The position numbers were made by a program, and so were the translations under genes. The notes under the pieces are model-generated. The model worked only from the letters and a program-made list of their open reading frames with translations. It made no database searches and was not told where the DNA came from. This document shows, piece by piece, positions 1-8,323 of a DNA stretch of 47,832 bases (positions are counted from its first letter, which is position 1; each line of letters starts with the position of its first letter). Where the stretch lies: the NCBI GenBank assembly GCA_031430035.1, contig JANPAS010000098.1, positions 1 through 47,832 of the forward strand. Reading direction: 5' to 3'. The DNA is from JASGCK01 sp031430035 (lineage in GTDB: Bacteria; Pseudomonadota; Gammaproteobacteria; Burkholderiales; Burkholderiaceae_C).

Positions 1-375
1 CACTTCAGGGATGCGCTCATTCGTTATTTTTGAGCCTAACGTGATACCGCCAAGTTCTAAGTTTTCTTTCACGGTGAGCTGCGGAAATAAATTGCGCCCT
101 TGCGGCACAAAGGCCACGCCCTTAGCCAGCAAGGCTTTGGGGCTGATGCCTCCAATGTTCTCGCCGTCCATTAACACTTTGCCACTACGAGGCGTGAGGA
201 GACCAAACAGGGTTTTTAGTACCGTTGATTTGCCCGCACCGTTCGGTCCTAGCAAGAGGGTAATCTTGCCACGCCGTGCTTTCAGGCTCAGGTTATTCAG
301 GATCATGAAATCCTTGTAGCCGGCGAGTACGTTATCAAACTCAATACAAAATTCGGATGTCATTTGTGTGGTCAT
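1..375 (-). CDS. livF: ABC transporter ATP-binding protein LivF, partial
   Basis: This is the N-terminal 125 residues of the second ATPase of a branched-chain-amino-acid-type importer; the C-terminus lies beyond the left window edge. A Walker A box, GPNGAGKST, is at residues 43-51 and a Q-loop segment, PQGRNLFP, at about residues 93-100. The ABC signature and Walker B are outside the window. Three consecutive in-frame ATG codons precede the body of the protein. The third (ending at 375) sits about 7 bases after a GGAG and is preferred, while the first (at 381) would overlap the livG stop as ATGA. It is the last visible gene of livKHMGF. The family is clear; the substrate is not. Confidence 0.9.
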   Translation of the reverse strand, partial: MTTQMTSEFCIEFDNVLAGYKDFMILNNLSLKARRGKITLLLGPNGAGKSTVLKTLFGLLTPRSGKVLMDGENIGGISPKALLAKGVAFVPQGRNLFPQLTVKENLELGGITLGSKITNERIPEV

Positions 376-377
376 CA

Positions 378-1136
378 TCATGCTCCAAGGTAGGCTTCAA
401 GCACAGCTTTGTTGCCGCGAATTTCAGCAGGCGTACCGACCGCCAACACTTGCCCCTCCACCATCACCATGATGCGATGGCATAAATCCATCACAAAGTC
501 CATGTTGTGCTCGATCACAACAAACGAGCTCTTCTTTCCGGAATGTGGGTTTTGGTTCAAGTCTTTGAGTAAGGCTGAGATGCCGCCCACTAGCGAAGGA
601 TTCACGCCCGCACAAGGCTCATCTAACAAGACGAGATCGGGCTCGGCCATAAACGCCATTGCAATATCGACCAGTTTTTGCTGGCCGTAGCTGAGGTTGC
701 CCGCCTTTAACTGCGCCACGTGCTCGATACGAAAGCGCTTGATGAGCGCATCCGCCTTCTCACCCAGCCCCGAATCCGAAGGCGCAAACATACGGGACAG
801 CATCGAGCCCTTGTGTTCCTGCGCTGCCACGATCAGGTTATCGCGAACGGTCATCTTGCCAAACACTTGTAGCGTTTGAAAGGTTCGCCCAACACCCAAG
901 CGGCTCAGCTCTAACGGGCCGCATTTGCTAACGTCTTTGCCGTTCAGCTCAATCGTGCCTGCGTCAGGCTGAATCTGCCCTAGCATGGAGTTAAACAGCG
1001 TCGTTTTGCCCGATCCGTTGGGGCCAATCACGCCAAAGATTTCACCAGGCATGACTTCAAAACTCACGCCACCAACAGCCTGAATAGCGCCATAAGCTTT
1101 CTTGAGGCCATTTACTTTAAGGATAGGTGCTGTCAT
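378..1136 (-). CDS. livG: ABC transporter ATP-binding protein LivG
   Basis: This 252-residue ATPase energises a HAAT-family (branched-chain amino acid or aromatic acid) importer at the cytoplasmic face of the membrane. Walker A GPNGSGKT is at residues 38-45, Q-loop Gln at about 87, signature LSYGQQ at 148-153, Walker B LVLLDEP at 168-174 and the switch His in VIEHN at about 210. The AGVNP after Walker B is typical of LivG. Length is normal for the family. The start codon overlaps the livM stop as ATGA, so translation is probably coupled. LivG and LivF would form the nucleotide-binding dimer under LivH and LivM. Substrate is not determinable from the ATPase. Confidence 0.94.
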   Translation of the reverse strand: MTAPILKVNGLKKAYGAIQAVGGVSFEVMPGEIFGVIGPNGSGKTTLFNSMLGQIQPDAGTIELNGKDVSKCGPLELSRLGVGRTFQTLQVFGKMTVRDNLIVAAQEHKGSMLSRMFAPSDSGLGEKADALIKRFRIEHVAQLKAGNLSYGQQKLVDIAMAFMAEPDLVLLDEPCAGVNPSLVGGISALLKDLNQNPHSGKKSSFVVIEHNMDFVMDLCHRIMVMVEGQVLAVGTPAEIRGNKAVLEAYLGA

Positions 1137-2143
1137 TTTTGCTCTCCCATCACTGCGGCCATTTCACTCTTCGCCTCAGCGCGTTTGGCGCTAGCCAGCT
1201 TGGAATCACGCTTGGCACGGATGCGATCAGGGATGCTCATCAATCCATCGGGCAACCACACCATCATGGCAATGACAGTGAGGCCAAAAATAGGCAAATA
1301 CCAATTCGATAAAACAGGGAAAACATCACGAATCCACTCAGGCGCCACCATGCCGACTAAGGCACCAACAAGCGGGCCAAGGAAATAGCCAGAACCTCCC
1401 ACCACGACCATTAAGTACATCATGATGGAAGCGCCAACAGCAAAGGGCGCAGGCTCAATAAAGTCAACTAACGATGCGAATAATGCCCCAGCAATGCCCG
1501 CGTACACCGCACCAATAGCAAACGAGAGCAAGGTGTAATTGCGTGTATCAATTCCCAAACTCTCGGCACGAATCGGATTGTCGCGCAGGGCTTGGAAAGC
1601 TTTCCCCCACGGAGATCTGAGCAAGCCCCACATCAGCGCAGTCAGAATGACACCTACCGCAAGCACAAAGTAGTAATAGGCCAAGCCGCCCTTTAAATCA
1701 AAACCAAAAATCTCTGGTCTTGGAATACCATTGAGGCCGAACGTGCCGCCAGTCAACCACTCTTCATTACGCATCACTAAAAACACGGCGGTGTTAAAGC
1801 CCAGCGTTGCAAATGCCAAATAAATCGTTTGCACACGCAAAGCTGGAAACCCCAAAATAACGCCAAGCACAAAGCACAGGCTAATGGCTGCAGGCAAACC
1901 CACCCACCAGCTCATGCCCGCCTTCATCATGATCGCGACGGTATAGGCACCAATACCAAAAAACGCAGCGTGTCCAAGAGATTTTTGACCCGCATAGCCC
2001 ACCGTGAGATTCAGTCCCATCGTGGCAATCACGTAAATCAACCATGTGGTGAACATGTACACGCCATAGTTTTTTAGAAAAGGCGGCAAACCCAGCACCA
2101 CGGCAGCAAAAATCAGACCGAGGATGATATTTTTCTTGTTCAT
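1133..2143 (-). CDS. livM: Branched-chain amino acid ABC transporter permease LivM
   Basis: This 336-residue polytopic inner-membrane permease has many hydrophobic helices and the LivM landmark NLTVGYAGQKSLGHAAFFGIG at about residues 45-65. A second conserved block is GDNPIRAESLGID-like (here RDNPIRAESLGID) in the middle of the protein, where the ATPase couples. The charged Lys/Arg-rich C-terminal tail is predicted to be cytoplasmic. An AGGAG lies 8 bases before the ATG. The start overlaps the livH stop as ATGA and the stop overlaps the livG start in the same way, giving a tightly coupled livH-livM-livG block. Orthologues in Burkholderiales carry branched-chain amino acids, amides or aromatic acids, so the substrate stays open. 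Confidence 0.93.
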   Translation of the reverse strand: MNKKNIILGLIFAAVVLGLPPFLKNYGVYMFTTWLIYVIATMGLNLTVGYAGQKSLGHAAFFGIGAYTVAIMMKAGMSWWVGLPAAISLCFVLGVILGFPALRVQTIYLAFATLGFNTAVFLVMRNEEWLTGGTFGLNGIPRPEIFGFDLKGGLAYYYFVLAVGVILTALMWGLLRSPWGKAFQALRDNPIRAESLGIDTRNYTLLSFAIGAVYAGIAGALFASLVDFIEPAPFAVGASIMMYLMVVVGGSGYFLGPLVGALVGMVAPEWIRDVFPVLSNWYLPIFGLTVIAMMVWLPDGLMSIPDRIRAKRDSKLASAKRAEAKSEMAAVMGEQK

Positions 2144-3015
2144 ACTTTTCGCTCCTCTTTGCGCCCAAGGAGTCCTTGCGGTCTAAACAAAATCACAATC
2201 ATAAAAACCACCAATGCAACGGCATCTTTGTAAGCTGGCGAGATATAGGCGGCAGCCAAGTTTTCGCTCACACCCACGATCAAACCGCCGAGCAGTGCGC
2301 CGCGTGAATTGTTAAATCCACCAATGATCGCGGCAAAGAAAGCCTTTGTGCCCAATGAATCGCCCATATCGAATTTGGCCAAATACACGGGAGTTACCAA
2401 AATCGCCGCAACGCAAGCCAGTACAGCGTTAATGGCGAAGGTATAAAAAATCATTTTGGGCACATTGATACCCAGTACCGTAGCGCTCTCGGTGTTCTGC
2501 GCAACCGCTTGCATAGCGCGGCCTGTCACCGTTTTGGCTAAAAAAGCCTGCACGCCAAACACCACGACTAATGCACACACCAGCGTCCCCACATCACCCG
2601 TCGAAATATTTGCGCCTGCGATGCTAAAGAGTTTGTCCGCGAACAAGCCTGGAAAGGGATGCGCTTCAGCGCTATAACCCGCGCGCATAGCGTTTTTCAT
2701 GACGATGGACAGGCCAATTGAAGCGACCACAATTTGCATCATTCCGTACTTAAACAGCGGATCGACGATGGCGCGTTTGAATGCCCACCCTAGCACCAAC
2801 GTTGAGAGCAAAGCCGTAAGCGCAAAGGCTACGGGCAGGGGCGCACCATATGACAGGAAGGCCAGCATCATGAACGCAGGCAGCATCACAAACTCGCCTT
2901 GCGCAAAGTTAATCGTGCCAGCGGCTTGCCAAAGCAGCGTAAACCCCAGCGCAGCCAGGGCATAAATCGATCCCGTGGCAAAACCACTGAAGACGAGTTG
3001 GAGAAAATCAATCAT
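2140..3015 (-). CDS. livH: Branched-chain amino acid ABC transporter permease LivH
   Basis: This 291-residue permease is the partner of LivM. The N-terminal block GFATGSIYALAALGFTLL and the following TINFAQGEF are diagnostic of LivH, and about eight hydrophobic segments are visible. I chose the ATG at 3015 rather than an upstream in-frame TTG at 3021. The only purine-rich ribosome-binding stretch (GGAAGGGG) lies in the 3' arm of the terminator-like hairpin just upstream, so folding of that hairpin could also limit translation. The gene follows livK after a 55-base gap containing the hairpin. Function as importer subunit is secure; substrate is not. Confidence 0.93.
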   Translation of the reverse strand: MIDFLQLVFSGFATGSIYALAALGFTLLWQAAGTINFAQGEFVMLPAFMMLAFLSYGAPLPVAFALTALLSTLVLGWAFKRAIVDPLFKYGMMQIVVASIGLSIVMKNAMRAGYSAEAHPFPGLFADKLFSIAGANISTGDVGTLVCALVVVFGVQAFLAKTVTGRAMQAVAQNTESATVLGINVPKMIFYTFAINAVLACVAAILVTPVYLAKFDMGDSLGTKAFFAAIIGGFNNSRGALLGGLIVGVSENLAAAYISPAYKDAVALVVFMIVILFRPQGLLGRKEERKV

Positions 3016-3019
3016 GGTC

Positions 3020-3055
3020 AAAAAAAGCCCCTTCCTTTATTAGAGGAAGAGGCTT
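3020..3055 (-). terminator. Intrinsic terminator / attenuator between livK and livH
   Basis: Read on the minus strand, a 12-base-pair stem (AAGCCTCTTCCT with AGGAAGGGGCTT, one G-U pair) encloses a 7-base loop. It continues into a run of U residues ending about 5 bases before the livH ATG. The stem arms lie at 3044-3055 and 3025-3036. It has all the features of a rho-independent terminator but sits inside the operon, so it should lower livHMGF expression relative to the binding protein livK. Confidence 0.85.
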
Positions 3056-3070
3056 GAGTAGAAGTCGAAA

Positions 3071-4255
3071 TTACTTCTTAGCAGGTGCCGCCATTTTGAC
3101 GTTCACGTTTGCCGCGTTCAATGGTGGCAATACAGCTACCACAACGCCTTTGCCATTTTTCACTTCAACTAAGAAGCTTTCGCGGTCAAGGTCGCCCTTG
3201 TCATCAAAGCCAACGTTCATCAGTACGCCAGGGTTCTTCGCTGCATCAATCTTGATGCCTTTCATTGCTGCGGCTACCGCTTTGCGGTCGAACTTGCCGA
3301 CTTTTTCAATCGCCGCCTTCAAGATGTACACACCTGTGTAACCTTTGATCCCGTTGTGATCTGTCTCGTGGCCAAAGGCGCGTGAGTACTTCACCTTGTA
3401 GTTGAGGAGTGCTGGAATCGGTGCGTCAGCAGTCAGGCCTACGTGACCTTTTGCGCCATTTGCGGCTTCGCCCGCCAAGTCAATCACTTTTTGGCCAGTC
3501 AGTGTTGTCTCGCCAATGATGGGCTTTGTCCAACCTTGCTTGCGCAGCTCTTTCAAAGCGCGAGCCGATTCGTCTTCATTGATGTACATAAAGAGTGCAT
3601 CTGGATTGGCTTGCTTGGCTCTGATGACAGCAGATGAAAAATCAACTTGTGCGCTGTCTGTCGAGATTTCGCCCAAGATTTTGACGTCAGATCCAGCTAG
3701 TGCTTTCTTGATCATGTCCAATCCGCCCTTGCCAAAGTCGTTATTGACGTACATCACAACCAATGATTTAGCGCCAGAGGACTTAATATAGTTAGCTGCT
3801 TTTGGCATAGCGGTTGCTTGCGTAAAGCTGGTGCGGAAGATGTAAGGATTGCCTTGCATCGTGATGTTGGCCGCTTCGCCGCCTGTGAAGTTAGGGATTT
3901 CAGCCTTTTGCGACTCTTTCATCGACACGTTGATGGAGCCCGAAAACACGGGGCCAAAAATAGCGAACACGTCTTGGTCAATCGCTTTTTTAGTCAAGGC
4001 CAGCGCAACGCCAGGCTGCGTCGTGGTGTCGTTAGTCGTGACTTCAATTTGTTTGCCCAAAATGCCGCCAGCTGCGTTAATTTCTTTGATCGCCAATTGA
4101 GCGCCGTTGTTGAACTGCGTACCCGAGCTAGCGCCGGCACCTGACAGCTCAACGATATTGGCGAACTTGACTTTATCCTGCGCCAAAGCAGGTGATAGCG
4201 CGTATGCGGCCATGGCCACGGCAGCGACTAGCTTGAGAGTAAAACGTTTTTGCAT
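3071..4255 (-). CDS. livK: Periplasmic branched-chain-type substrate-binding protein LivK
   Basis: This is the 394-residue periplasmic receptor of the liv-type importer. The start is set at the ATG ending at 4255, which has GGAGA four bases upstream and begins a clear signal peptide (MQKRF, a hydrophobic core, then ALAQ). The longer reading frame adds 18 residues with no signal-peptide logic. Mature features include VELSGAGASSGTQ, AINAAGGILGK and FGPVFSGS, all typical of the type I periplasmic fold (Peripla_BP_6). It is transcribed divergently from an IclR-family regulator, which is unusual for a true leucine system. That hints at an aromatic or organic acid ligand. The ligand is inferred, not seen. 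Confidence 0.9.
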   Translation of the reverse strand: MQKRFTLKLVAAVAMAAYALSPALAQDKVKFANIVELSGAGASSGTQFNNGAQLAIKEINAAGGILGKQIEVTTNDTTTQPGVALALTKKAIDQDVFAIFGPVFSGSINVSMKESQKAEIPNFTGGEAANITMQGNPYIFRTSFTQATAMPKAANYIKSSGAKSLVVMYVNNDFGKGGLDMIKKALAGSDVKILGEISTDSAQVDFSSAVIRAKQANPDALFMYINEDESARALKELRKQGWTKPIIGETTLTGQKVIDLAGEAANGAKGHVGLTADAPIPALLNYKVKYSRAFGHETDHNGIKGYTGVYILKAAIEKVGKFDRKAVAAAMKGIKIDAAKNPGVLMNVGFDDKGDLDRESFLVEVKNGKGVVVAVLPPLNAANVNVKMAAPAKK

Positions 4256-4345
4256 GAAATCTCCATGAGTAAAGAAAAAGATGAGTTTGAATGACATTTC
4301 ACAAACCAAAGCGACTAGCTAACTCGCTCTAATTGGTGTATCTTG

Positions 4346-4374
4346 ATTATCTTATTCGCCTATCTCACTGTCAT
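4346..4374 (-). promoter_or_regulatory. Predicted sigma70 promoter of livK
   Basis: On the minus strand a -35 ATGACA (4369-4374) and a -10 GATAAT (4346-4351) are separated by exactly 17 bases, each with five of six consensus matches. Transcription would start near 4339, giving a leader of roughly 85 bases before livK. Confidence 0.65.
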
Positions 4375-4392
4375 CTCGCACGCCTCAAAAAA

Positions 4393-4430
4393 GAACGATA
4401 ATCGCGCACAATTGAACGATTATCGAACGG
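4393..4430. promoter_or_regulatory. Repeated GAACGAT operator, probable IclR-family binding site
   Basis: Two 12-base direct repeats, GAACGATAATCG (4393-4404) and GAACGATTATCG (4414-4425), are offset by 21 bases, two helical turns, and are followed by a third half-site GAACGG (4425-4430). The CGATAATCG and CGATTATCG cores are also inverted repeats of each other. The array lies just upstream of the livK -35 and ends 17 bases before the IclR-family start codon, so it is placed to control both. Triple-repeat operators are known for PcaU/PcaR-type IclR proteins; assignment here is inference. Confidence 0.6.
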
Positions 4431-4447
4431 AAAAGGGGTAAGCACCT

Positions 4448-5200
4448 ATGAACCCAAAAGACAAAATCGAAGGTCTAGCACGTGGCCTTGGTGTGCTGGA
4501 AGCCTTTAGCGAAGCACGTCCCCGCATGACGGCGCAGCAAACCGCGGACTGCACTGGGCTGACCCGCACAGCAGCTCGCAGACAGCTTCTCACACTCGCG
4601 CATCTTGGCTACCTTGCTACAGATGGCAAGCTGTATTGGCTGAGCTCGCGCGTCTTGCGTTTGGCTCAAGCCTTTTTGGATTCCTCTAGATTGGCTCGGA
4701 TTGTGCAGCCCTATTTGCAGCGCATCGCGCAGGGATTGCAAGAAACAGCGTACATGAGTGTGCTAGATGGAATGGACGTCATCTACATTGCAAGGCAAGG
4801 TCCCTCACGTTCCACCAGCACAGGCTATGGCATTGGCGAGCGGCTGCCCGCAGCACTGACGGCAGCGGGACTTGTCATGCTCTCGCACCTCACCGATGAG
4901 GAGCAAGTCAAATGGATTGAGCACTATGAAATTAAAAACTTTACCTCTAAAACTATCTCAGACAAAGCGATACTAGCCATAGAAATGAAGCAACCGCGCA
5001 CCCAAGGCTGGGCACTGTCAGAGAGCCAAGTCGACATGAACTACCGAGGCATTGCCGTGCCGCTCTTAGACCACAAAGGCACGCTGCACGGCGCACTCAG
5101 CGTGACTATCTCTTTGGTGCACGAAGAGCGCGAGGCCGCCATCAAACGCGTACTCCCTATCTTGCGCGATACGGCCAACAGTTTGCGCAATTTAATCTAA
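4448..5200 (+). CDS. IclR-family transcriptional regulator
   Basis: This 250-residue regulator has an N-terminal winged helix-turn-helix (about residues 8-70; the recognition region includes TGLTRTAARRQLLTLAHLGY) and a C-terminal IclR effector domain (about 85-250) with GIGERLPAALTAAGLVML. It most resembles the PcaR/PcaU/PobR branch, which controls protocatechuate and p-hydroxybenzoate use; this is judged from motif similarity only. GGGG lies about 9 bases before the ATG. It is divergent from livK and separated from it by a repeated operator, so autoregulation plus control of the liv importer is likely. A TetR-family gene follows after 16 bases. The effector is unknown. Confidence 0.88.
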   Translation: MNPKDKIEGLARGLGVLEAFSEARPRMTAQQTADCTGLTRTAARRQLLTLAHLGYLATDGKLYWLSSRVLRLAQAFLDSSRLARIVQPYLQRIAQGLQETAYMSVLDGMDVIYIARQGPSRSTSTGYGIGERLPAALTAAGLVMLSHLTDEEQVKWIEHYEIKNFTSKTISDKAILAIEMKQPRTQGWALSESQVDMNYRGIAVPLLDHKGTLHGALSVTISLVHEEREAAIKRVLPILRDTANSLRNLI

Positions 5201-5216
5201 ACCTAAAATCAGGTTC

Positions 5217-5867
5217 ATGTCACGCATCCCAACCTCGTCCAGCGCTGCCCGCACCAACGACCCTGCTCGCACTATGAGCGACATCATCGCGGTCGCCACG
5301 GAGGAGTTTGCTGACAAAGGTTTAAGCGGCGCACGTATCGACGAAATTGCTGCGCTGACGCAAACCAGTAAGCGCATGATTTACTACTACTACGGTAGCA
5401 AAGAAGGTTTGTATTTGGCTGTACTAGAAGATGCCTATGCCAGAGCGCGCAGCGCCGAAAGTGGCCTGCATTTGGATGATGTAGAGCCTGTTGAAGCACT
5501 CAAAAAATTAGTTAGTTTTTCTATTGATTACAAACTCGCACACCCTGAATTTGTTCGACTCGTCATGACAGAAAACATCCATAGCGCCGAGTATTTAAAA
5601 CTGTCAAAAACGGCGGCGCACATGAACACACCTGCTATCGATTTACTTAAACGCATCTACGACCGAGGCGTTGCAAGTGGTGACTTTCGCTCTGGCATTG
5701 AGGCATTCGATTTGCATATGATGATTAGCGCACTGAGCCTGTACTACGTCTCTAACCGCCCCACCATTGAAGTCATTTTTAAGCGCGACATCACGGATAA
5801 AAGGGAAATCGATCGCTTGAGACGAAACAGCATCGACATGCTGCTACGCTTTGTCAGCAAGTTATAA
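5217..5867 (+). CDS. TetR-family transcriptional regulator
   Basis: This 216-residue protein has an N-terminal TetR helix-turn-helix (about residues 20-65). It includes IIAVATEEFADKGLSGARID, then TQTSKRMIYYYYGSKEGLY, the signature of the family. The C-terminal ligand domain (about 85-210) resembles the TetR_C group that follows RutR-like and aromatic-acid regulators (HPEFVRLVMTENIH). It begins 16 bases after the IclR gene, with only a weak AGG before the ATG, so the two are probably cotranscribed. A later ATG at 5274 is possible but would trim the arm before the first helix. Its 3' end overlaps the convergent flavoprotein gene by 6 bases. Targets and ligand are unknown. Confidence 0.87.
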   Translation: MSRIPTSSSAARTNDPARTMSDIIAVATEEFADKGLSGARIDEIAALTQTSKRMIYYYYGSKEGLYLAVLEDAYARARSAESGLHLDDVEPVEALKKLVSFSIDYKLAHPEFVRLVMTENIHSAEYLKLSKTAAHMNTPAIDLLKRIYDRGVASGDFRSGIEAFDLHMMISALSLYYVSNRPTIEVIFKRDITDKREIDRLRRNSIDMLLRFVSKL

Positions 5868-6467
5868 GTCTGGCGCGTAGCGACGCAGCATGTCGTCACG
5901 AGTTTCAGGCGTATGAAGACCGCCCGATTGATCACTCATCATCTTGCCAGCCGTTGGCAATGTCTCGCGTGGAACAAGGCTACTGGACTCCCACAGCTTT
6001 GAACGCAAAAACGCTTTAGCACAGTGCAGATAAGCGGCCTCCACCGTCACCTTAATCACAGCCTTGGGAGCACGTCGCTCATCCGCGCACAGCGTAATGT
6101 CTTCAGGCTCCAGTGATAAAACAGCCGAGCCATTCGCCCTCAGCGTTTCCTCAAAACCTGGAATCAAAAGCAGCAACCCAACCTTACCTGTACGGATGAT
6201 GTTCTCCAGCGAATCGAGGCGATTGTTACCCGGGAAATCAGGGATCAAAACTCGTCCAAGAGCGTCCACCTTGATAAACCCAGGCGATCCACCGCGCGGC
6301 GACGCATCCATGTTGTGCTCAAGGTCTGACGTCGCCAGCAGCGCAAATGGTGACAGAGCGATGAAACTTTTGCAATGCACATCGAGTGCCGAGATTTGCT
6401 TTTTAACCGCCCGCTCAGCAGGCTGAGCGTAGAGTTGGCGCAGGGCTTCTGTGGTGGTGATGTTCAT
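5862..6467 (-). CDS. PPOX-fold FMN-binding protein (pyridoxamine 5'-phosphate oxidase family)
   Basis: This 201-residue protein resembles the MSMEG_1061-type subgroup of the pyridoxamine-phosphate-oxidase-like split-barrel family. Visible landmarks are the first strand ALLATSD, MDASPRGGSPGF (about residues 53-64), LGRVLIPDFPGNNRLDSLENI (about 69-90), GLLLLIPG and the C-terminal HCAKAFLRSKLW. Members bind FMN or F420; the reaction is not known for this branch. There is no signal peptide, so it should be cytoplasmic. It lies 41 bases downstream of the shikimate-dehydrogenase-like gene on the same strand and may be the last gene of that transcript. Specific substrate is not assignable. Confidence 0.82.
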   Translation of the reverse strand: MNITTTEALRQLYAQPAERAVKKQISALDVHCKSFIALSPFALLATSDLEHNMDASPRGGSPGFIKVDALGRVLIPDFPGNNRLDSLENIIRTGKVGLLLLIPGFEETLRANGSAVLSLEPEDITLCADERRAPKAVIKVTVEAAYLHCAKAFLRSKLWESSSLVPRETLPTAGKMMSDQSGGLHTPETRDDMLRRYAPDL

Positions 6468-6508
6468 GAAACAAAGAGTATCACACGATTGATTACAAGC
6501 ACGTCACT

Positions 6509-7351
6509 TCAGTATTGAAGCTTGGCCACAGCACGTAAATTTTCAGCTGTGGTGGTTGGGAAGCCGAAGAATTCAAGGTACGCGGGGATTTGCTCGTAGA
6601 GCATGTCGGTTCCAATTTGCACACGGCAGCCACGGTCTTTGGCGGCTTGCAAAAATGCGGTCATTTCTGTTTTCATCACCACCTCACCCACAAATGTGGT
6701 GGGCGCAATGCGGTCCACGTCCATTGGCAGTGGATCGCCTTTTTCCATGCCCATCGGCGTGGCGTTCACGACCAAATCAAACCCTGCGGGATCGTTTGAT
6801 CCTGTTTCAACTTTGAGCGCAGGATAGTTCTCGCGCAGACGCGTGGCAAGACCGTTCATTGATGCAGTGCTCATATCAAACAGTGCGATTCTGGCAATGC
6901 CCGCTTTGGCCAGCGATGCCGCAATCGCGCAGCCCACGCCGCCCGTACCAACGACCAAACAGGAAGTGCCTTGCAGGGCATGTCCCTTGCGCAAGACGCC
7001 TCGCACAAAACCTTCGCCGTCAAACATATCTCCAACCAACTTCCCATTGACGCGCTTCACGGCGTTGCAAGCGCCCGCCACTTTGACCGTAGGTGATGCT
7101 TCGTCAAGCAAGGCAACCGTTGTCACTTTGTGCGGCATGGTGATGAGTGCTCCGGCCACGTTTTTCGCTTTAAAAATAGTTGGTAAAAACGCGGCATAGT
7201 CTTCCACCTTCACGCCCATGGGTACGACTACAACATCAATGCCTGCTTGCTCGAAGTAAGGGTTGTAAATCATTGGCGCTTTAAAGCTATGTGTGGGGTA
7301 CCCGATATGCGGCACGACTTGCGTGCTGCCCTTAATTAATGGGAATGCCAT
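6509..7351 (-). CDS. Shikimate/quinate dehydrogenase-like oxidoreductase with altered substrate pocket
   Basis: This 280-residue protein has the AroE architecture: an N-terminal substrate domain (about 1-115) and a Rossmann domain with VVGTGGVGCA at about 133-142. The catalytic Lys (MPHK, K75), the Asn of GACNAV (N96), the catalytic Asp (D111 in FDGEG) and a Gln in the C-terminal EQ motif are kept. However, HSxSP is replaced by HSFKAP (residues 21-26), losing the second Ser, and the Thr before the catalytic Asp is Phe. The ligand is therefore probably related to, but not identical with, shikimate. It directly follows the PanE-like gene (TAA then ATG) in an operon with aroQ, opposite a TRAP transporter, so a catabolic role is likelier than aromatic biosynthesis. 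Confidence 0.83.
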   Translation of the reverse strand: MAFPLIKGSTQVVPHIGYPTHSFKAPMIYNPYFEQAGIDVVVVPMGVKVEDYAAFLPTIFKAKNVAGALITMPHKVTTVALLDEASPTVKVAGACNAVKRVNGKLVGDMFDGEGFVRGVLRKGHALQGTSCLVVGTGGVGCAIAASLAKAGIARIALFDMSTASMNGLATRLRENYPALKVETGSNDPAGFDLVVNATPMGMEKGDPLPMDVDRIAPTTFVGEVVMKTEMTAFLQAAKDRGCRVQIGTDMLYEQIPAYLEFFGFPTTTAENLRAVAKLQY

Positions 7352-8317
7352 TTATTTTTCCTTTGGTTGATTGTTCAGCATCTCAAACTCAATGCCTTTA
7401 ATAAGCGCCGCCAGCGTCTCATTCACGGGTGTAGGGATACCCAACAATTTTCCCGCCTGCACCACCGCGCCGTTGATGTAGTCAATTTCTGTCACCGAAT
7501 TTTTTTCTAAAGTTTGCAACATCGACGCTTTAAATTCAAACGGCAATCCGCGCCCTGCCTTATCCCATGCGACTTGCGGCTCGGTAATGGAGAGCTTGAT
7601 GCCCTTGGCTTTGGCGACCGTCATAGCCTCTAAGACTGCGGCACAGGCGGTCGCTTCTAATTCAGGCACTTGGTACATCAAACCGTACACCAAGCGTGTG
7701 ATACCTGTGATTGCGCCAGTTGCCACGTTGACCAAAATCTTGTCCCACATCGCGCCCATGATGTTTTCGCTCACCGTGGTAAGCAAGCCCGCATCGTTAA
7801 AGACTTTACCGATTGCAGCCGCACGCTTTGTTAATTGCCCGTCCAATTCGCCAATGATGGTTTCTTTGTTTTTGATGCCGATCGTCACCACGCCAGGCGC
7901 GGTCATCAAACCACCGCAGTAAGTTTTGCCAGCCAGAACGCGCTGCTTACCAACGATGCCTGCGATGATGTCCTCGTGTCCAAGCCCGTTTTGCAGCGAC
8001 ATCACTACCGTGTTTTCGCTCACCCACGATAGAGCCGAGCGCACCACGGTGTCAGTGTCTTTAGACTTGACGAGCACAATGATGAGATCGAATGGAATCT
8101 CTTGCACAGGCTGGGAGGCCACATCCTGTATGGCTTGCAGCCGTACCACTCTAGCCGTTCCCGCCGCACCGCCATCATGCAGCGTGAGGCCATAGCTATT
8201 AACCACGGCGCAAAAATTGGCATGACGATTGACCAAGGTCACTTTGTTACCTTGCTCGGCAAGAACCCCGCCCAGCGCACAGCCGAGTGAGCCTGCGCCT
8301 AAGACTGCAACCTTCAT
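7352..8317 (-). CDS. Ketopantoate reductase (PanE/ApbA)-family dehydrogenase
   Basis: This 321-residue protein has an N-terminal NAD(P)-binding motif GAGSLGCALG (7-16), VTLVNR after the second strand, SLQNGLGHED (about 112-121) and the catalytic-region Lys in AMWDKILVN (about 197). A C-terminal ApbA_C helical domain is present. PanE reduces 2-dehydropantoate, but this family also contains many hydroxy-acid dehydrogenases in catabolic operons. Here it sits between aroQ and the AroE-like gene with 0-6 base gaps and near no pantothenate gene, so it more likely oxidises or reduces a hydroaromatic or hydroxy-acid intermediate. That role is inferred from context. Confidence 0.8.
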   Translation of the reverse strand: MKVAVLGAGSLGCALGGVLAEQGNKVTLVNRHANFCAVVNSYGLTLHDGGAAGTARVVRLQAIQDVASQPVQEIPFDLIIVLVKSKDTDTVVRSALSWVSENTVVMSLQNGLGHEDIIAGIVGKQRVLAGKTYCGGLMTAPGVVTIGIKNKETIIGELDGQLTKRAAAIGKVFNDAGLLTTVSENIMGAMWDKILVNVATGAITGITRLVYGLMYQVPELEATACAAVLEAMTVAKAKGIKLSITEPQVAWDKAGRGLPFEFKASMLQTLEKNSVTEIDYINGAVVQAGKLLGIPTPVNETLAALIKGIEFEMLNNQPKEK

Positions 8318-8323
8318 AAAAGA

